Shown here: piece by piece, positions 1-8,237 of the stretch | Position numbering within the stretch: position 1 is the stretch's first letter | How the letters are laid out: each line of letters opens with the position of its first letter | Assembly: GCF_017874355.1 (NCBI RefSeq) | Contig: NZ_JAGGLI010000023.1 | Coordinates: 1-47,676 of the forward strand | Reading direction: 5' to 3' | Origin: Acetoanaerobium pronyense | GTDB taxonomy: Bacteria > Bacillota > Clostridia > Peptostreptococcales > Filifactoraceae | DNA length: 47,676 nt | Made by a program: the position numbers and the translations under genes | The notes under the pieces: model-generated | Database searches by the model: none | Seen by the model: the letters and a program-made list of their open reading frames with translations, nothing else | Told to the model about the DNA's origin: nothing

Positions 1-53
1 CATTAGGATATCTCAATTAAAAATTGGTAAGTTAAAGAAAAAAATAAATATGC

Positions 54-77
54 TTAGACCATAAAAACTGGGTCTAA
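54..77. repeat. Inverted repeat upstream of the site-2 protease gene
   Basis: TTAGACC at 54-60 pairs with GGTCTAA at 71-77 around a 10-base loop, about 12 bases before the AGGAG ribosome site. On the minus strand the stem is followed after a few bases by a T-rich run, so it could be a terminator for a gene to the left outside the window, or a 5'-leader hairpin for the gene to the right. No gene is visible in bases 1-101. Confidence 0.35.
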
Positions 78-101
78 ACATATTATACGAGGAGATATAT
101 T

Positions 102-710
102 ATGGTTATTGATTTTTTAACTATATTGCCAGGAATTCTTATAGCGCTTACTTTTCACGAATTTGCCCATGGAGCAGCAGCTTTTGCTATGGGAGATGAC
201 ACAGCAAAGAGATCTGGAAGATTGAGTCTAGACCCACTAAAGCATATTGACCCTATGGGGTTTTTGATGCTTCTTTTAGTTAGATTTGGATGGGCTAAGC
301 CGGTTCCTATAAATGAAAACAACTTCAAAAATAGAAATGTAGGACTGTTTTTAGTATCTATTGCAGGTATCACTATGAATCTTATACTTGCCCTTGTTTT
401 TCATTTTATAACCTATTTTTCAATTGGAGTTATAGATGTCCCAGCTTACTACCAAGTCATGAATGGAATTGTAAGAATCAACATCATGCTTGCAGCTTTC
501 AACCTGTTGCCTATACCACCTCTTGACGGTTCAAAAATAATATACTCATTTTTGCCTTTAAAACTTAGGTATAAATTTTACCAGTATGAAAGCTATGGCT
601 CTATAATACTTTTACTGCTTCTTATAAGTGGTAGCATAGGTTTCTTATTAAGTCCTGTAATAACAGCTATAATTAGCTTTCTAAACTATTTGATAAACAT
701 TGTAATATAA
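102..710 (+). CDS. Site-2 protease family membrane metalloprotease (M50B, YwhC-like)
   Basis: An integral-membrane zinc protease of 202 residues. The HEFAH motif (HExxH, residues 19-23) lies in the first hydrophobic segment, and the second metal-ligand motif NLLPIPPLDG places Asp142 in a later segment; both are hallmarks of the M50 family. About four to five hydrophobic stretches are visible. No PDZ domain is present, so this is the short form common in Clostridia and Bacilli, whose physiological substrate is usually unknown. The start is supported by AGGAGAT a few bases upstream. The gene ends 10 bases before scpA, so the two are probably cotranscribed; this site-2 protease-scpA-scpB order is common in Firmicutes. 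Confidence 0.9.
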   Translation: MVIDFLTILPGILIALTFHEFAHGAAAFAMGDDTAKRSGRLSLDPLKHIDPMGFLMLLLVRFGWAKPVPINENNFKNRNVGLFLVSIAGITMNLILALVFHFITYFSIGVIDVPAYYQVMNGIVRINIMLAAFNLLPIPPLDGSKIIYSFLPLKLRYKFYQYESYGSIILLLLLISGSIGFLLSPVITAIISFLNYLINIVI

Positions 711-720
711 GGAGAGACAT

Positions 721-1431
721 ATGTCATATCTTATAAATACATCATTTTATGAAGGCCCAATGGATCTTATATTTGACCTTATAACTAAGAAAAAACTAGA
801 TATATATGAAGTTTCCATATCTGAAATAACCCAGCAGTACCTACAGTCCATAGAAAATATTTCTCAAATGGATATGGAAATTGCCAGTGAATTTGTACTT
901 ATGGCATCAAGACTTTTAGAAATCAAGTCAAAATATATGCTTTATATATCTAGTGAAAATGAAGAAGAGGATCCTAGAAAAGAATTGTTTGAAAATATAA
1001 AGGAATATAGTAAGTTTAAAAATGCTTCAAATTTTTTAAGGGAAAAATATGGCTCTTCTCACCTTACATACAAAAAGCCTAAGGCGGAGATATATTATGA
1101 AGAATTTGTAGATATCTCAGAGATTACTTTAGATAAGCTTATTAAGGTAATTCCTCATAAAAAGGAAACAATAGAAAATGACAGAGATATAAGTTTTACG
1201 AAAAAAATTATATCAATTGAAGAAAAAATCAATGAAATTAAAGAGATACTTGTTGTTAAAAACAGAGTTTATTTTGATGAACTTGTAGAACACAACATGA
1301 AGGATGATCATGTGGCAACGATGTTATCCCTTTTGGAGCTTGCAAAGACAAGGGATGTGAGCTTGATGCAGATTAATCATTTAGATAGAATTCATATAGA
1401 AAGGCTGATGGAGGTTGGACAATTCTATTAG
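721..1431 (+). CDS. scpA: Segregation and condensation protein A
   Basis: The kleisin subunit of the bacterial SMC condensin, 236 residues. The N-terminal block (NTSFYEGPMDLIFDLITKKKLDIYEVSISEITQQYL) is the typical ScpA opening that binds the Smc neck, and the C-terminal part is a winged-helix-like region that binds the Smc head. It bridges Smc heads and, with ScpB, helps organise and segregate the chromosome. Length is normal for the family. AAGGAGAG precedes the ATG. It is followed immediately by scpB, which supports the assignment. Confidence 0.95.
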   Translation: MSYLINTSFYEGPMDLIFDLITKKKLDIYEVSISEITQQYLQSIENISQMDMEIASEFVLMASRLLEIKSKYMLYISSENEEEDPRKELFENIKEYSKFKNASNFLREKYGSSHLTYKKPKAEIYYEEFVDISEITLDKLIKVIPHKKETIENDRDISFTKKIISIEEKINEIKEILVVKNRVYFDELVEHNMKDDHVATMLSLLELAKTRDVSLMQINHLDRIHIERLMEVGQFY

Positions 1432-2026
1432 AGAGAATCAAGGTGGGCAGTTTTATTTAAAGCAGACAGAAAATAAAGATACTCTAAAAATGGTTTCTAT
1501 TATAGAATCTTTACTATTTGCATATGGAGATCCTATTTCGAAAAAAGACTTAATTGAATATCTTCAGTCAAAGAATTTTTCTATTAAAACGAGTGAGTTT
1601 ACAAGTCTTATAAATATCCTGATTAAAAAATATGAAAGCCTTGAAAGTGGAATAGAACTGATAATACTGGAAGACAGGTATCAGCTTTCCACTAAAGGGG
1701 CTAACTATGAATACATTAATGATTTCTTAAATCCAATAAAAAGAAAATCTTTGACCCAAGCATCACTGGAAACTTTAGCAATAATAGCTTATAATCAGCC
1801 TGTTACAAAGCCTGAGATAGAATCAATCAGAGGCGTGAAATGTGATAAACCAATAAGTACTCTCATTGAAATTGGTCTTATAAAAGAAGCGGGAAGGCTA
1901 GATAAAATAGGCAAGCCTATAATATATAAAACCTCAGAAAAATTTTTGGAGCATTTTTCCATAAGTTCAATCAAGGATTTGCCGCCTTTACAGGATTTTT
2001 TTGAAGAAAGCCTCAGTGACCAGTAA
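1415..2026 (+). CDS. scpB: Segregation and condensation protein B
   Basis: The kite subunit of the Smc-ScpAB condensin, made of two winged-helix domains. The family signature is visible in the central block LTQASLETLAIIAYNQPVTK followed by EIESIRGVKC. The reading frame opens with a TTG at 1415, overlapping scpA by 17 bases, but GGAGG lies directly against that TTG with no spacing. The first ATG in frame is at 1490 and gives an N-terminus (MVSIIESLLFAYGDPIS) that matches the usual family start, so the true protein may be 178-203 residues; coupling to scpA translation is likely. Its TAA ends one base before the stop codon of the convergent regulator gene. Confidence 0.93.
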   Translation: MDNSIRENQGGQFYLKQTENKDTLKMVSIIESLLFAYGDPISKKDLIEYLQSKNFSIKTSEFTSLINILIKKYESLESGIELIILEDRYQLSTKGANYEYINDFLNPIKRKSLTQASLETLAIIAYNQPVTKPEIESIRGVKCDKPISTLIEIGLIKEAGRLDKIGKPIIYKTSEKFLEHFSISSIKDLPPLQDFFEESLSDQ

Positions 2027-2566
2027 TTAGAACGAAGGGGGAGTAGAAACCCAAAGTACTTCTGCTGTACTACTACCACTATTTACAATATAATGCTCTT
2101 TGTCTGGAGTAAAGTAAAAACTCTCCCCTTTTTTGACTTTATGTTTCTTATTTCCTATTACTACTGTGATTGAGCCTTTCATAACATATCCAAACTCTTC
2201 TCCAGGATGTGGTCTATCTATTTCTGTAACCCCCTCAGGCTCTATTTCTATAAGTATAGGCTCCATGGAGTTTTTTTGGGAATTTGGTATGAGCCAGTAT
2301 ATTTTTGACTTATTGTGCTCATAATATGCATCGTATATATCTTCTTTTCCATAAACAATCTTGCTGTTTGAGCTCTCGTTAAAGAAATCCTTTAAATCAG
2401 TGCCTAATGCTTCAAGTATATCAACTAACGTAGCTATAGAAGGAGAAGTTAAATCTCTTTCTAGTTTAGAAATAAAACCCTTGGTTAAGTCGCATCTAAG
2501 TGCAAGCTCCTCTTGAGTAAGATTATTGAGTATTCTAAGTCGTTTTATCTTTTCTCCTATATTCAT
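2027..2566 (-). CDS. XRE-family transcriptional regulator with C-terminal cupin domain
   Basis: 179 residues in two parts. Residues about 5-60 form a Cro/C1 helix-turn-helix (GEKIKRLRILNNLTQEELAL, then KGFISKLERDLTSPS). Residues about 105-178 form a small cupin barrel (HPGEEFGYVMKGSITVVIGNKKHKVKKGESF), as in PuuR-like regulators that sense small ligands such as polyamines. It is transcribed divergently from rluB, suggesting autoregulation from the shared 97-base gap, and is tail-to-tail with scpB with no intervening base. The ligand and regulon cannot be read from the sequence. Confidence 0.88.
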   Translation of the reverse strand: MNIGEKIKRLRILNNLTQEELALRCDLTKGFISKLERDLTSPSIATLVDILEALGTDLKDFFNESSNSKIVYGKEDIYDAYYEHNKSKIYWLIPNSQKNSMEPILIEIEPEGVTEIDRPHPGEEFGYVMKGSITVVIGNKKHKVKKGESFYFTPDKEHYIVNSGSSTAEVLWVSTPPSF

Positions 2567-2672
2567 GACAATTCTCCCTGTGAAAAATTTGTATTTATAT
2601 TCAAAACAAAAAATGAAAGCTATAATTATATGTATTAAAACAAATTAATAATGATTAAAGTAGGTGTTGAAA

Positions 2673-3377
2673 TTGAGGATAAACAAGTATATAGCACTCT
2701 GTGGAGTAGCATCTAGACGCAAAGCTGAAGAGCTTATTCTAGAAGGAAAAGTAAGTATTGATAATAAGATTATAAAGGATTTAGCTATTCAAGTACAGGA
2801 TAATAATATAGTCAAGGTCAACAATAAGGTAATTAGACCTGTCGAAAGCTATAAATATTTTATATTAAATAAACCAGTTGGATATATATCCACAGCAAAA
2901 GACCAATTTGGTAGAAAATCTGTGATAGATTTTTTTGATTCTAATGATAGGATTTATCCTGTGGGAAGACTAGATTATGACAGTAGAGGGCTACTGTTAA
3001 TGACTAATGATGGAGATTTAACATATAAGCTGACCCATCCAAAGCATAATATTTATAAAAAGTATGAAGTGAAGGTAGATAAACCATTAAATGAAAGTGA
3101 AACAAAGGAATTTATGTCAGGTGTAGATATAGGGGGATATATTACAGCTCCATGTAGACTCAAAAGATTATCATTCCAAGCTTTATATGAAGTAATAATA
3201 GGAGAAGGGAAAAATAGACAGATAAGAAAAATGTTCAGTTATTTTGGAAAAAAAGTTATTGATTTAAATAGAGTAGCAATAGGTGAGCTTGAGTTAAGCA
3301 CTCTTAAAGAAGGCAGCTACAGGGCCTTAACAGAGAAAGAAATAAATTATCTAAAAAAAATTGCAGAAATTAAATAA
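2673..3377 (+). CDS. rluB: 23S rRNA pseudouridine synthase, RluB/RsuA family
   Basis: An S4 RNA-binding domain (residues 1-60, MRINKYIALCGVASRRKAEEL) followed by the pseudouridine synthase domain. The catalytic motif GRLDYDSRGLLLMTNDGDL places the nucleophilic Asp near residue 101. It isomerises a uridine in large-subunit rRNA; RluB rather than RluF/RsuA is the usual assignment beside scpAB in Firmicutes. The longest frame begins at GTG 2664, but TTG at 2673 is preferred: AGGTG lies about 6 bases upstream, and the resulting N-terminus matches the family. A candidate -10 TATAAT is at 2621-2626. Confidence 0.92.
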   Translation: MRINKYIALCGVASRRKAEELILEGKVSIDNKIIKDLAIQVQDNNIVKVNNKVIRPVESYKYFILNKPVGYISTAKDQFGRKSVIDFFDSNDRIYPVGRLDYDSRGLLLMTNDGDLTYKLTHPKHNIYKKYEVKVDKPLNESETKEFMSGVDIGGYITAPCRLKRLSFQALYEVIIGEGKNRQIRKMFSYFGKKVIDLNRVAIGELELSTLKEGSYRALTEKEINYLKKIAEIK

Positions 3378-3393
3378 AAAGGAGATAATTGCC

Positions 3394-3828
3394 ATGATAT
3401 GTTTTAGTCCATTTGAAAATAATATTCTATTGAAAGATACGATTGATATGGATGAACTAATAAAAAAACATCCCAATTCTAGTATTTTTGCTTGCACTGA
3501 AGACGAAGACATCCTAGGGGTTTGTATTTATGAAATTGAAGGCAAGATATGCAAGGTTAATTTCCTTAAAATGTTTGATGATTCCCCTTTGCTAAAAGAT
3601 GGCTTAATCAGAAGCCTCATCAACTTTGTAGACCTAAAAGGCATAGAATATATTGTAGTGAAAAATGAAGGAGAAGAATCATTTTATTGCAAAATAGGTT
3701 TTAATCCTTTATTTTTTAGACATTTTATGATAGATTTAAAGGGAGAAGAATCAAATTACTTATTTTTAGATATTAAGGAATTTTTTACAAAAGGGTGTTG
3801 TGGTTCCAGCAGTAACAATAATGTTTAG
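3394..3828 (+). CDS. Small GNAT-like protein with C-terminal Cys pair, function unknown
   Basis: 144 residues from ATG 3394, which has GGAG at 3381-3384; an upstream TTG at 3361 lies inside rluB and lacks its own ribosome site. The pattern of strands and helices (SIFACTEDEDILGVCIYEIEG, then IEYIVVKNEGEESFYCKIGF) resembles a compact acetyltransferase fold, including the typical FYCKIGF-type segment near the end of GNAT domains. A clear acetyl-CoA loop (Q/RxxGxG/A) is not visible, so activity is uncertain. The protein ends in GCCGSSSNNNV, a cysteine pair that could bind metal or be redox active. It sits 11 bases before the carboxyltransferase gene and is probably cotranscribed with it. Confidence 0.6.
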   Translation: MICFSPFENNILLKDTIDMDELIKKHPNSSIFACTEDEDILGVCIYEIEGKICKVNFLKMFDDSPLLKDGLIRSLINFVDLKGIEYIVVKNEGEESFYCKIGFNPLFFRHFMIDLKGEESNYLFLDIKEFFTKGCCGSSSNNNV

Positions 3829-3839
3829 GAGGATAAATA

Positions 3840-5237
3840 ATGAAGAAAATTAAGTTTACGGACACTATATTAAGAGATGCTCATCAGTCTTTAATCGCAA
3901 CAAGATTAAGCACAAAAGAGATGATCCCGATACTTGAAAAAATAGACCAGGCAGGCTATTACTCTATAGAAATGTGGGGTGGGGCTACATTTGACTCATG
4001 TCTAAGATATCTTAATGAAGATCCATGGGAAAGACTGAGAATAATTAGAAAAGCAGTAAAAAATACAAACCTTCAGATGCTCCTAAGAGGTCAAAATCTT
4101 TTAGGGTACAAGCATTATTCAGATGATATAGTAGATATGTTTGTTAAAAAATCAATAGAAAACGGAATAGATATTATTAGGATATTTGATGCACTCAACG
4201 ATGTAAGAAATCTTGAGACCGCTGTAAAATCTACGAAAAAAGAAAAGGGACATGTTCAGTGTGCAATATCCTACACAACAAGTCCTGTTCATAATGTGGA
4301 CTACTATGTTAAGGTTGCAAAGCAAATGAGAGACATAGGAGCTGATTCTATCTGTATCAAAGATATGGCTGGAATACTTCTTCCTCAAGATGCTTTTGAT
4401 CTTGTAAAGGCATTAAAGGAAAACGTAGACCTTGAGCTAGAGGTTCATAGCCATTACACAAGTGGAGTAGCGTCAATGATGTATCTTAAAGCCATCGAAG
4501 CTGGAGCAGATATCATAGATACTGCGGTATCACCTTTTGCTATGGGAACATCTCAACCTCCTACAGAATCTATGGTAGCTACACTACTTAACTCTGGATA
4601 TGATGTAGATGTAGATTTAAAGGTTGTTTCAGAAATTGCAGATTACTTTAAAGTTCTAAAAGAAAAATACGTGTCAAATGGTATGTTAAATCATAAAGTG
4701 GCTTCTGTTGATCCTAATGCTCTTATATACCAGGTTCCAGGTGGAATGCTATCAAACCTGCTATCTCAGCTTAAAGGACAAAATATGGAAGAAAAATATG
4801 AAGATGTTTTAAGAGAGGTTCCAAAGGTAAGAGAAGAGTTAGGATTCCCACCTCTTGTTACTCCTCTTAGTCAAATGGTAGGGACTCAAGCTGTTATGAA
4901 TGTAGTTACAGGAGAAAGATATAAGCTTGTTCCTAAAGAAATAAAAGACTACGTTAAAGGGCTTTATGGAAAATCACCTGCAGAAATTAACGAAGAAGTA
5001 AAAACTAAAATAATAGGCCAAGATGAAGTAATTACATGCAGACCAGCTGATTTAATTGAGCCTCAGTTTGATAAAATAAAAAATGAAATAAAAGAATTTG
5101 CAACAACAGATGAAGATATTCTTTCTTATGCACTTTTCCCAGATGTTTCAAAAAAATTCTTAGAGGGAAAGTGGGCCGAGAAATATAAGATAGAAGGTAC
5201 ATTATATAACTCAGAAGATGTAACTCATCCAGTATAA
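3840..5237 (+). CDS. Biotin-dependent carboxyltransferase subunit (oxaloacetate decarboxylase alpha / pyruvate carboxylase B type)
   Basis: 465 residues of HMGL-like TIM barrel plus the conserved carboxylase domain. Visible motifs are FTDTILRDAHQS at the N-terminus (metal and substrate site), the MLLRGQNLLGY block, CIKDMAG near residue 178 (the lysine position that is carbamylated in the family) and EVHSHYTSG (metal-binding histidines). The usual C-terminal biotinyl domain with its AMKM lysine is absent, so this is the catalytic subunit alone, as in the transcarboxylase 5S subunit, and must use a separate biotin carrier protein. It would interconvert oxaloacetate and pyruvate by biotin-mediated carboxyl transfer. 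No carrier, beta or gamma subunit lies nearby. AGGAGGA precedes the start. Confidence 0.85.
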   Translation: MKKIKFTDTILRDAHQSLIATRLSTKEMIPILEKIDQAGYYSIEMWGGATFDSCLRYLNEDPWERLRIIRKAVKNTNLQMLLRGQNLLGYKHYSDDIVDMFVKKSIENGIDIIRIFDALNDVRNLETAVKSTKKEKGHVQCAISYTTSPVHNVDYYVKVAKQMRDIGADSICIKDMAGILLPQDAFDLVKALKENVDLELEVHSHYTSGVASMMYLKAIEAGADIIDTAVSPFAMGTSQPPTESMVATLLNSGYDVDVDLKVVSEIADYFKVLKEKYVSNGMLNHKVASVDPNALIYQVPGGMLSNLLSQLKGQNMEEKYEDVLREVPKVREELGFPPLVTPLSQMVGTQAVMNVVTGERYKLVPKEIKDYVKGLYGKSPAEINEEVKTKIIGQDEVITCRPADLIEPQFDKIKNEIKEFATTDEDILSYALFPDVSKKFLEGKWAEKYKIEGTLYNSEDVTHPV

Positions 5238-5258
5238 AAAGAAATAGTATTCTCTTAG

Positions 5259-5318
5259 ATACTTCCAAATATAGACACCCTATTTTAGTTTGAAATTAAG
5301 GTGTCTATTTGGAAGTAT
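5259..5318 (+). terminator. Long hairpin terminator after the carboxyltransferase gene
   Basis: A near-perfect inverted repeat: ATACTTCCAAATA-TA-GACACC on the left (5259-5279) pairs with GGTGTCTATTTGGAAGTAT on the right (5300-5318). That gives about 19 base pairs with a two-base bulge and a 20-base loop, followed by TTTT. It is unusually long and not GC-rich for a simple terminator. Bases 5319-5450 show no convincing gene. Confidence 0.7.
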
Positions 5319-5451
5319 TTTGCATTTATGAAAGAAACCATCCGCCAACCTTCATTTTTGAGCGGCTAATCATCTTCAAACTACTGGGAAAAGGATATCT
5401 TTGCAGCTAAAATTGCAAATGAAACTTCTTTACAATCATATGAAATATAAA

Positions 5452-5480
5452 TTGCAAAATATCTATAATTTTGATAAAAT
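5452..5480 (+). promoter_or_regulatory. Candidate sigma-A promoter of the kor operon
   Basis: TTGCAA at 5452-5457, a 17-base spacer and TAAAAT at 5475-5480, about 55 bases before the korD start, in the only sizeable gap upstream of the operon. Assigned by consensus only. Confidence 0.5.
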
Positions 5481-5535
5481 TTAATTAGGTAATTGATAAA
5501 AAATCATCTAACTATATTTTGAGGAGATGTGAAAA

Positions 5536-5724
5536 TTGAGTAAAATTTTGGTAACAAAACCAGAGTGGTGTAAGGGATGTAACATATGTGTTGCATTTTG
5601 CCCAAAGCAAGTATTAGGATTGGAAAATGATAAAATTGCTATATTAAGACCAGAGGACTGCATCAAATGCGGACAGTGCGAGCTTAGATGTCCAGACTAT
5701 GCTATATATTTGGAAGAGGTGTAA
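5536..5724 (+). CDS. korD: 2-oxoacid:ferredoxin oxidoreductase, ferredoxin-like delta subunit
   Basis: 62 residues containing two 4Fe-4S motifs: CKGCNICVAFCP and CIKCGQCELRCP (CxxCxxCxxxCP twice). It carries electrons from the TPP/oxidative decarboxylation site toward ferredoxin. The start is TTG with GAGGAG at 5521-5526, 9 bases upstream. It is the first gene of a tight operon with korA 3 bases downstream. Small size and position mark it as the delta subunit of a KorDABC or VorDABC complex. Confidence 0.93.
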   Translation: MSKILVTKPEWCKGCNICVAFCPKQVLGLENDKIAILRPEDCIKCGQCELRCPDYAIYLEEV

Positions 5725-5727
5725 AAA

Positions 5728-6861
5728 ATGGGTAGAAAAATAAAGTTGTTACAAGGAAATGAAGCCTGTGTTCACGGTGCGTTATACGCTGGAATGGATT
5801 TCTTTGCAGGTTATCCAATAACCCCATCAACTGAAATTGCAGAAGTATCATCAGAAATGCTTCCTAGAATCGGTGGAAAATTTATTCAGATGGAAGATGA
5901 AATTGCCGGAATGGCAACTACTATTGGAGCAGCTATTGCTGGAGCTAAGGCAATGACTGCAACGAGTGGGCCAGGATTTTCCCTAAAACAAGAAAACTTA
6001 GGATATGCAGCCATCACAGAAACTCCATGTGTTGTTGTAAACGTTCAAAGAAGCGGACCTAGTACTGGGCTGCCTACATCGCCAGCTCAAGGAGATTATA
6101 TGCAGGCAAAATGGGGAACTCATGGAGACCATCCAGTAATTGCACTTTCTCCAACATCAGTTGCTGAAACCTTTGAACTTACTGTAAAGGCATTTAATTT
6201 TTCAGAAAAATATAGAATGCCAGTAATACTTTTAATGGATGAACTTATTGGTCATCTTAGAGAGAAAATAGAAATACCAGAGCCTGGTGAACTTGAGGTT
6301 ATACCTAGAAAATTACCAACAGTTTCTCCAGAGGAATTCAAAGCATTTGAATATACAGAAGATCTTGTTCCTCCTATGGCAAACTTTGGAATGGGATATA
6401 GATACAATGTGACTGGATTATTCCATGACGAGACTGGATTTCCTACAAACAATACAGATGAAGCAGAAAGATTACTTAATAGATTAATGGCAAAGATTGA
6501 TAACAATCTTGATGATATACTTATATATGAAGAAATAAATGCCCAAGATGCAGATGTACTTCTTGTTTCATTTGGTGGTATGGTAAGAGCATCTAAAGAA
6601 GCCATGGCTACTTTAAAAGAAAAAGGATATAATGTGGGTCTGTTTGCACCTAAAACAGTATGGCCATTCCCTAGTGCTAGATTGAATGAGCTTTCTCAAA
6701 ACAAAAAATTTATATTTGTTGTAGAGATGAATCTTGGACAAATGATAGAGCCTGTAATGCTTGCAGCTCAAAACAAGGATATTGTTAAAGGAATAAATAA
6801 AGCTAATGGAGAGATAATAACTCCTGAACAAATCGTTGAAAAATGTTTGGAGGTAATTTAA
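5728..6861 (+). CDS. korA: 2-oxoacid:ferredoxin oxidoreductase, alpha subunit
   Basis: 377 residues of the pyrimidine-binding (TPP) half of the enzyme. The N-terminal block NEACVHGALYAGMDFFAGYP with ITPSTEIAE, and TSGPGFSLKQENLGYA, are diagnostic of the 2-oxoglutarate/branched-chain 2-oxoacid group. The complex oxidatively decarboxylates a 2-oxoacid to an acyl-CoA while reducing ferredoxin, in the cytoplasm. Substrate (2-oxoglutarate versus branched-chain or aromatic 2-oxoacid) cannot be settled from sequence alone; in amino-acid-fermenting clostridia both occur. Its stop overlaps the korB start (TAATG). Confidence 0.92.
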   Translation: MGRKIKLLQGNEACVHGALYAGMDFFAGYPITPSTEIAEVSSEMLPRIGGKFIQMEDEIAGMATTIGAAIAGAKAMTATSGPGFSLKQENLGYAAITETPCVVVNVQRSGPSTGLPTSPAQGDYMQAKWGTHGDHPVIALSPTSVAETFELTVKAFNFSEKYRMPVILLMDELIGHLREKIEIPEPGELEVIPRKLPTVSPEEFKAFEYTEDLVPPMANFGMGYRYNVTGLFHDETGFPTNNTDEAERLLNRLMAKIDNNLDDILIYEEINAQDADVLLVSFGGMVRASKEAMATLKEKGYNVGLFAPKTVWPFPSARLNELSQNKKFIFVVEMNLGQMIEPVMLAAQNKDIVKGINKANGEIITPEQIVEKCLEVI

Positions 6862-7688
6862 TGTCTAGTACAGTAATTTCAAACTCAATGAGAACAGATA
6901 GGTTGCCCCATATATGGTGTCCTGGTTGTGGTCATGGAATAATGATGAGATCAATAGCAGTAGCTATAGAAGAACTAAAATTAGATAAAGATAAAGTATG
7001 TATAGTATCTGGAATAGGATGTTCATCTAGAGCAAGTGGATATATGGATTTTAACACTCTTCACACAACTCACGGTAGAGCTCTTGCATTTGCAACAGGA
7101 GTTAAATTTGCGAATCCAGACCTTCATGTTATAGTAGTTTCTGGAGATGGAGATGCATCGGCAATAGGTGGTAACCACCTTATCCATGCTTGTAGAAGAA
7201 ATATAGATATAACTACAATAATATTCAATAATAATATATATGGAATGACTGGAGGACAGTTTTCTCCAACGACTCCAATGGGGGATAAAGGGACTACTGC
7301 ACCTTTTGGAAATATAGACAAATCATTTGATATCTGTAAGCTTGCTGAAGGGGCTGGTGCAACATATGTTGCAAGATCTACAGCATATCATGCGAAGCAG
7401 ATGACAGATTACGTTAAAAAAGGTATACAGCACAAAGGATTTGCTCTTATAGAGGGTATGTCAACTTGCCCTACCTACTACGGAAGAAAGAACAAAAAAG
7501 GTGGAGCAGTTGAGCTTCTTGAAGGTCTAAAAAATACTTTTGTGGATATAAAGGTAAAAGATAAACTTGCCCCTGAAAAACTAGAAGGAAAGCTTTTTAT
7601 GGGTGAATTTAAAAATACTATAGAACCTGAGTACAATGAACAGTATAATAAAATAATGGAAATGTTTTCTGCTGGGAGAGATGAATAA
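6861..7688 (+). CDS. korB: 2-oxoacid:ferredoxin oxidoreductase, beta subunit (TPP-binding)
   Basis: 275 residues from the ATG at 6861, which overlaps the korA stop and has TTTGGAGG 8 bases upstream; a longer frame from 6843 is less likely. The motif WCPGCGHG near the N-terminus and GDGDASAIGGNHLIHACRRN, followed by NNNIYGMTGGQ, form the TPP-pyrophosphate/Mg binding site (GDG...N). It pairs with KorA to build the active site. TAATG again couples it to korC. Confidence 0.93.
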   Translation: MSSTVISNSMRTDRLPHIWCPGCGHGIMMRSIAVAIEELKLDKDKVCIVSGIGCSSRASGYMDFNTLHTTHGRALAFATGVKFANPDLHVIVVSGDGDASAIGGNHLIHACRRNIDITTIIFNNNIYGMTGGQFSPTTPMGDKGTTAPFGNIDKSFDICKLAEGAGATYVARSTAYHAKQMTDYVKKGIQHKGFALIEGMSTCPTYYGRKNKKGGAVELLEGLKNTFVDIKVKDKLAPEKLEGKLFMGEFKNTIEPEYNEQYNKIMEMFSAGRDE

Positions 7689-8218
7689 TGAGAAAAGAAT
7701 TAAGACTTAGTGGATCAGGTGGACAAGGGCTTATTCTTGCAGGTATAATTTTGGCAGAAGCAAGTATAAATCAGGGATTAAATGCAGTGCAAAGCCAATC
7801 TTACGGACCAGAAGCAAGAGGAGGAGCTAGTAAAGCAGAGGTAATTATAAGCTCGAATGAAATATTTTTTCCAAAAGTTAGAAAACCAGACATACTTTTA
7901 GCCCTTTCTCAGAAGGCCTATGAAAAATATGTCCATGATTTAGACGGTGATTCAATTATTGTCATTGATGATAGTATTGAAGTTGATGAAAGTGTTAAAG
8001 TGAAAGCTACTTATAGCCTTCCTATACTAAAAACTGCATCTGAAAAAATTGGAAAATCAATGGTTGCCAATATTGTTGCTCTTGGGGTATTAACAGAACT
8101 CCTTGATGGAATCGAAAAGCAGTCTGTCCTTGATGCAGTTCTTAGCAGAGTACCTCAAGGCACTGAAGATTTAAATAAAAAGGCTTTTGAAGCAGGCACT
8201 ATCCTTGTACAAAATTAA
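7688..8218 (+). CDS. korC: 2-oxoacid:ferredoxin oxidoreductase, gamma subunit
   Basis: 176 residues. The N-terminus RLSGSGGQGLILAGIILAEA and SQSYGPEARGGASKAEV are characteristic of the gamma subunit, which completes the CoA-binding part of the enzyme. ATG overlaps the korB stop. This is the last of the four kor genes; the RpiR-type regulator follows 19 bases later and may be read through. Confidence 0.93.
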   Translation: MRKELRLSGSGGQGLILAGIILAEASINQGLNAVQSQSYGPEARGGASKAEVIISSNEIFFPKVRKPDILLALSQKAYEKYVHDLDGDSIIVIDDSIEVDESVKVKATYSLPILKTASEKIGKSMVANIVALGVLTELLDGIEKQSVLDAVLSRVPQGTEDLNKKAFEAGTILVQN

Positions 8219-8237
8219 GTGAAGAGGGGATTTACAT

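Noticed and set aside
5338-5450. Possible gene remnant upstream of korD
   Set aside because: One frame reads about 25 residues to a stop (ending LQSYEI) but has no start and no recognisable similarity.
6252-6605. Minus-strand frame of 117 codons inside korA
   Set aside because: Antisense shadow of a conserved enzyme; Ser-rich low-complexity product.
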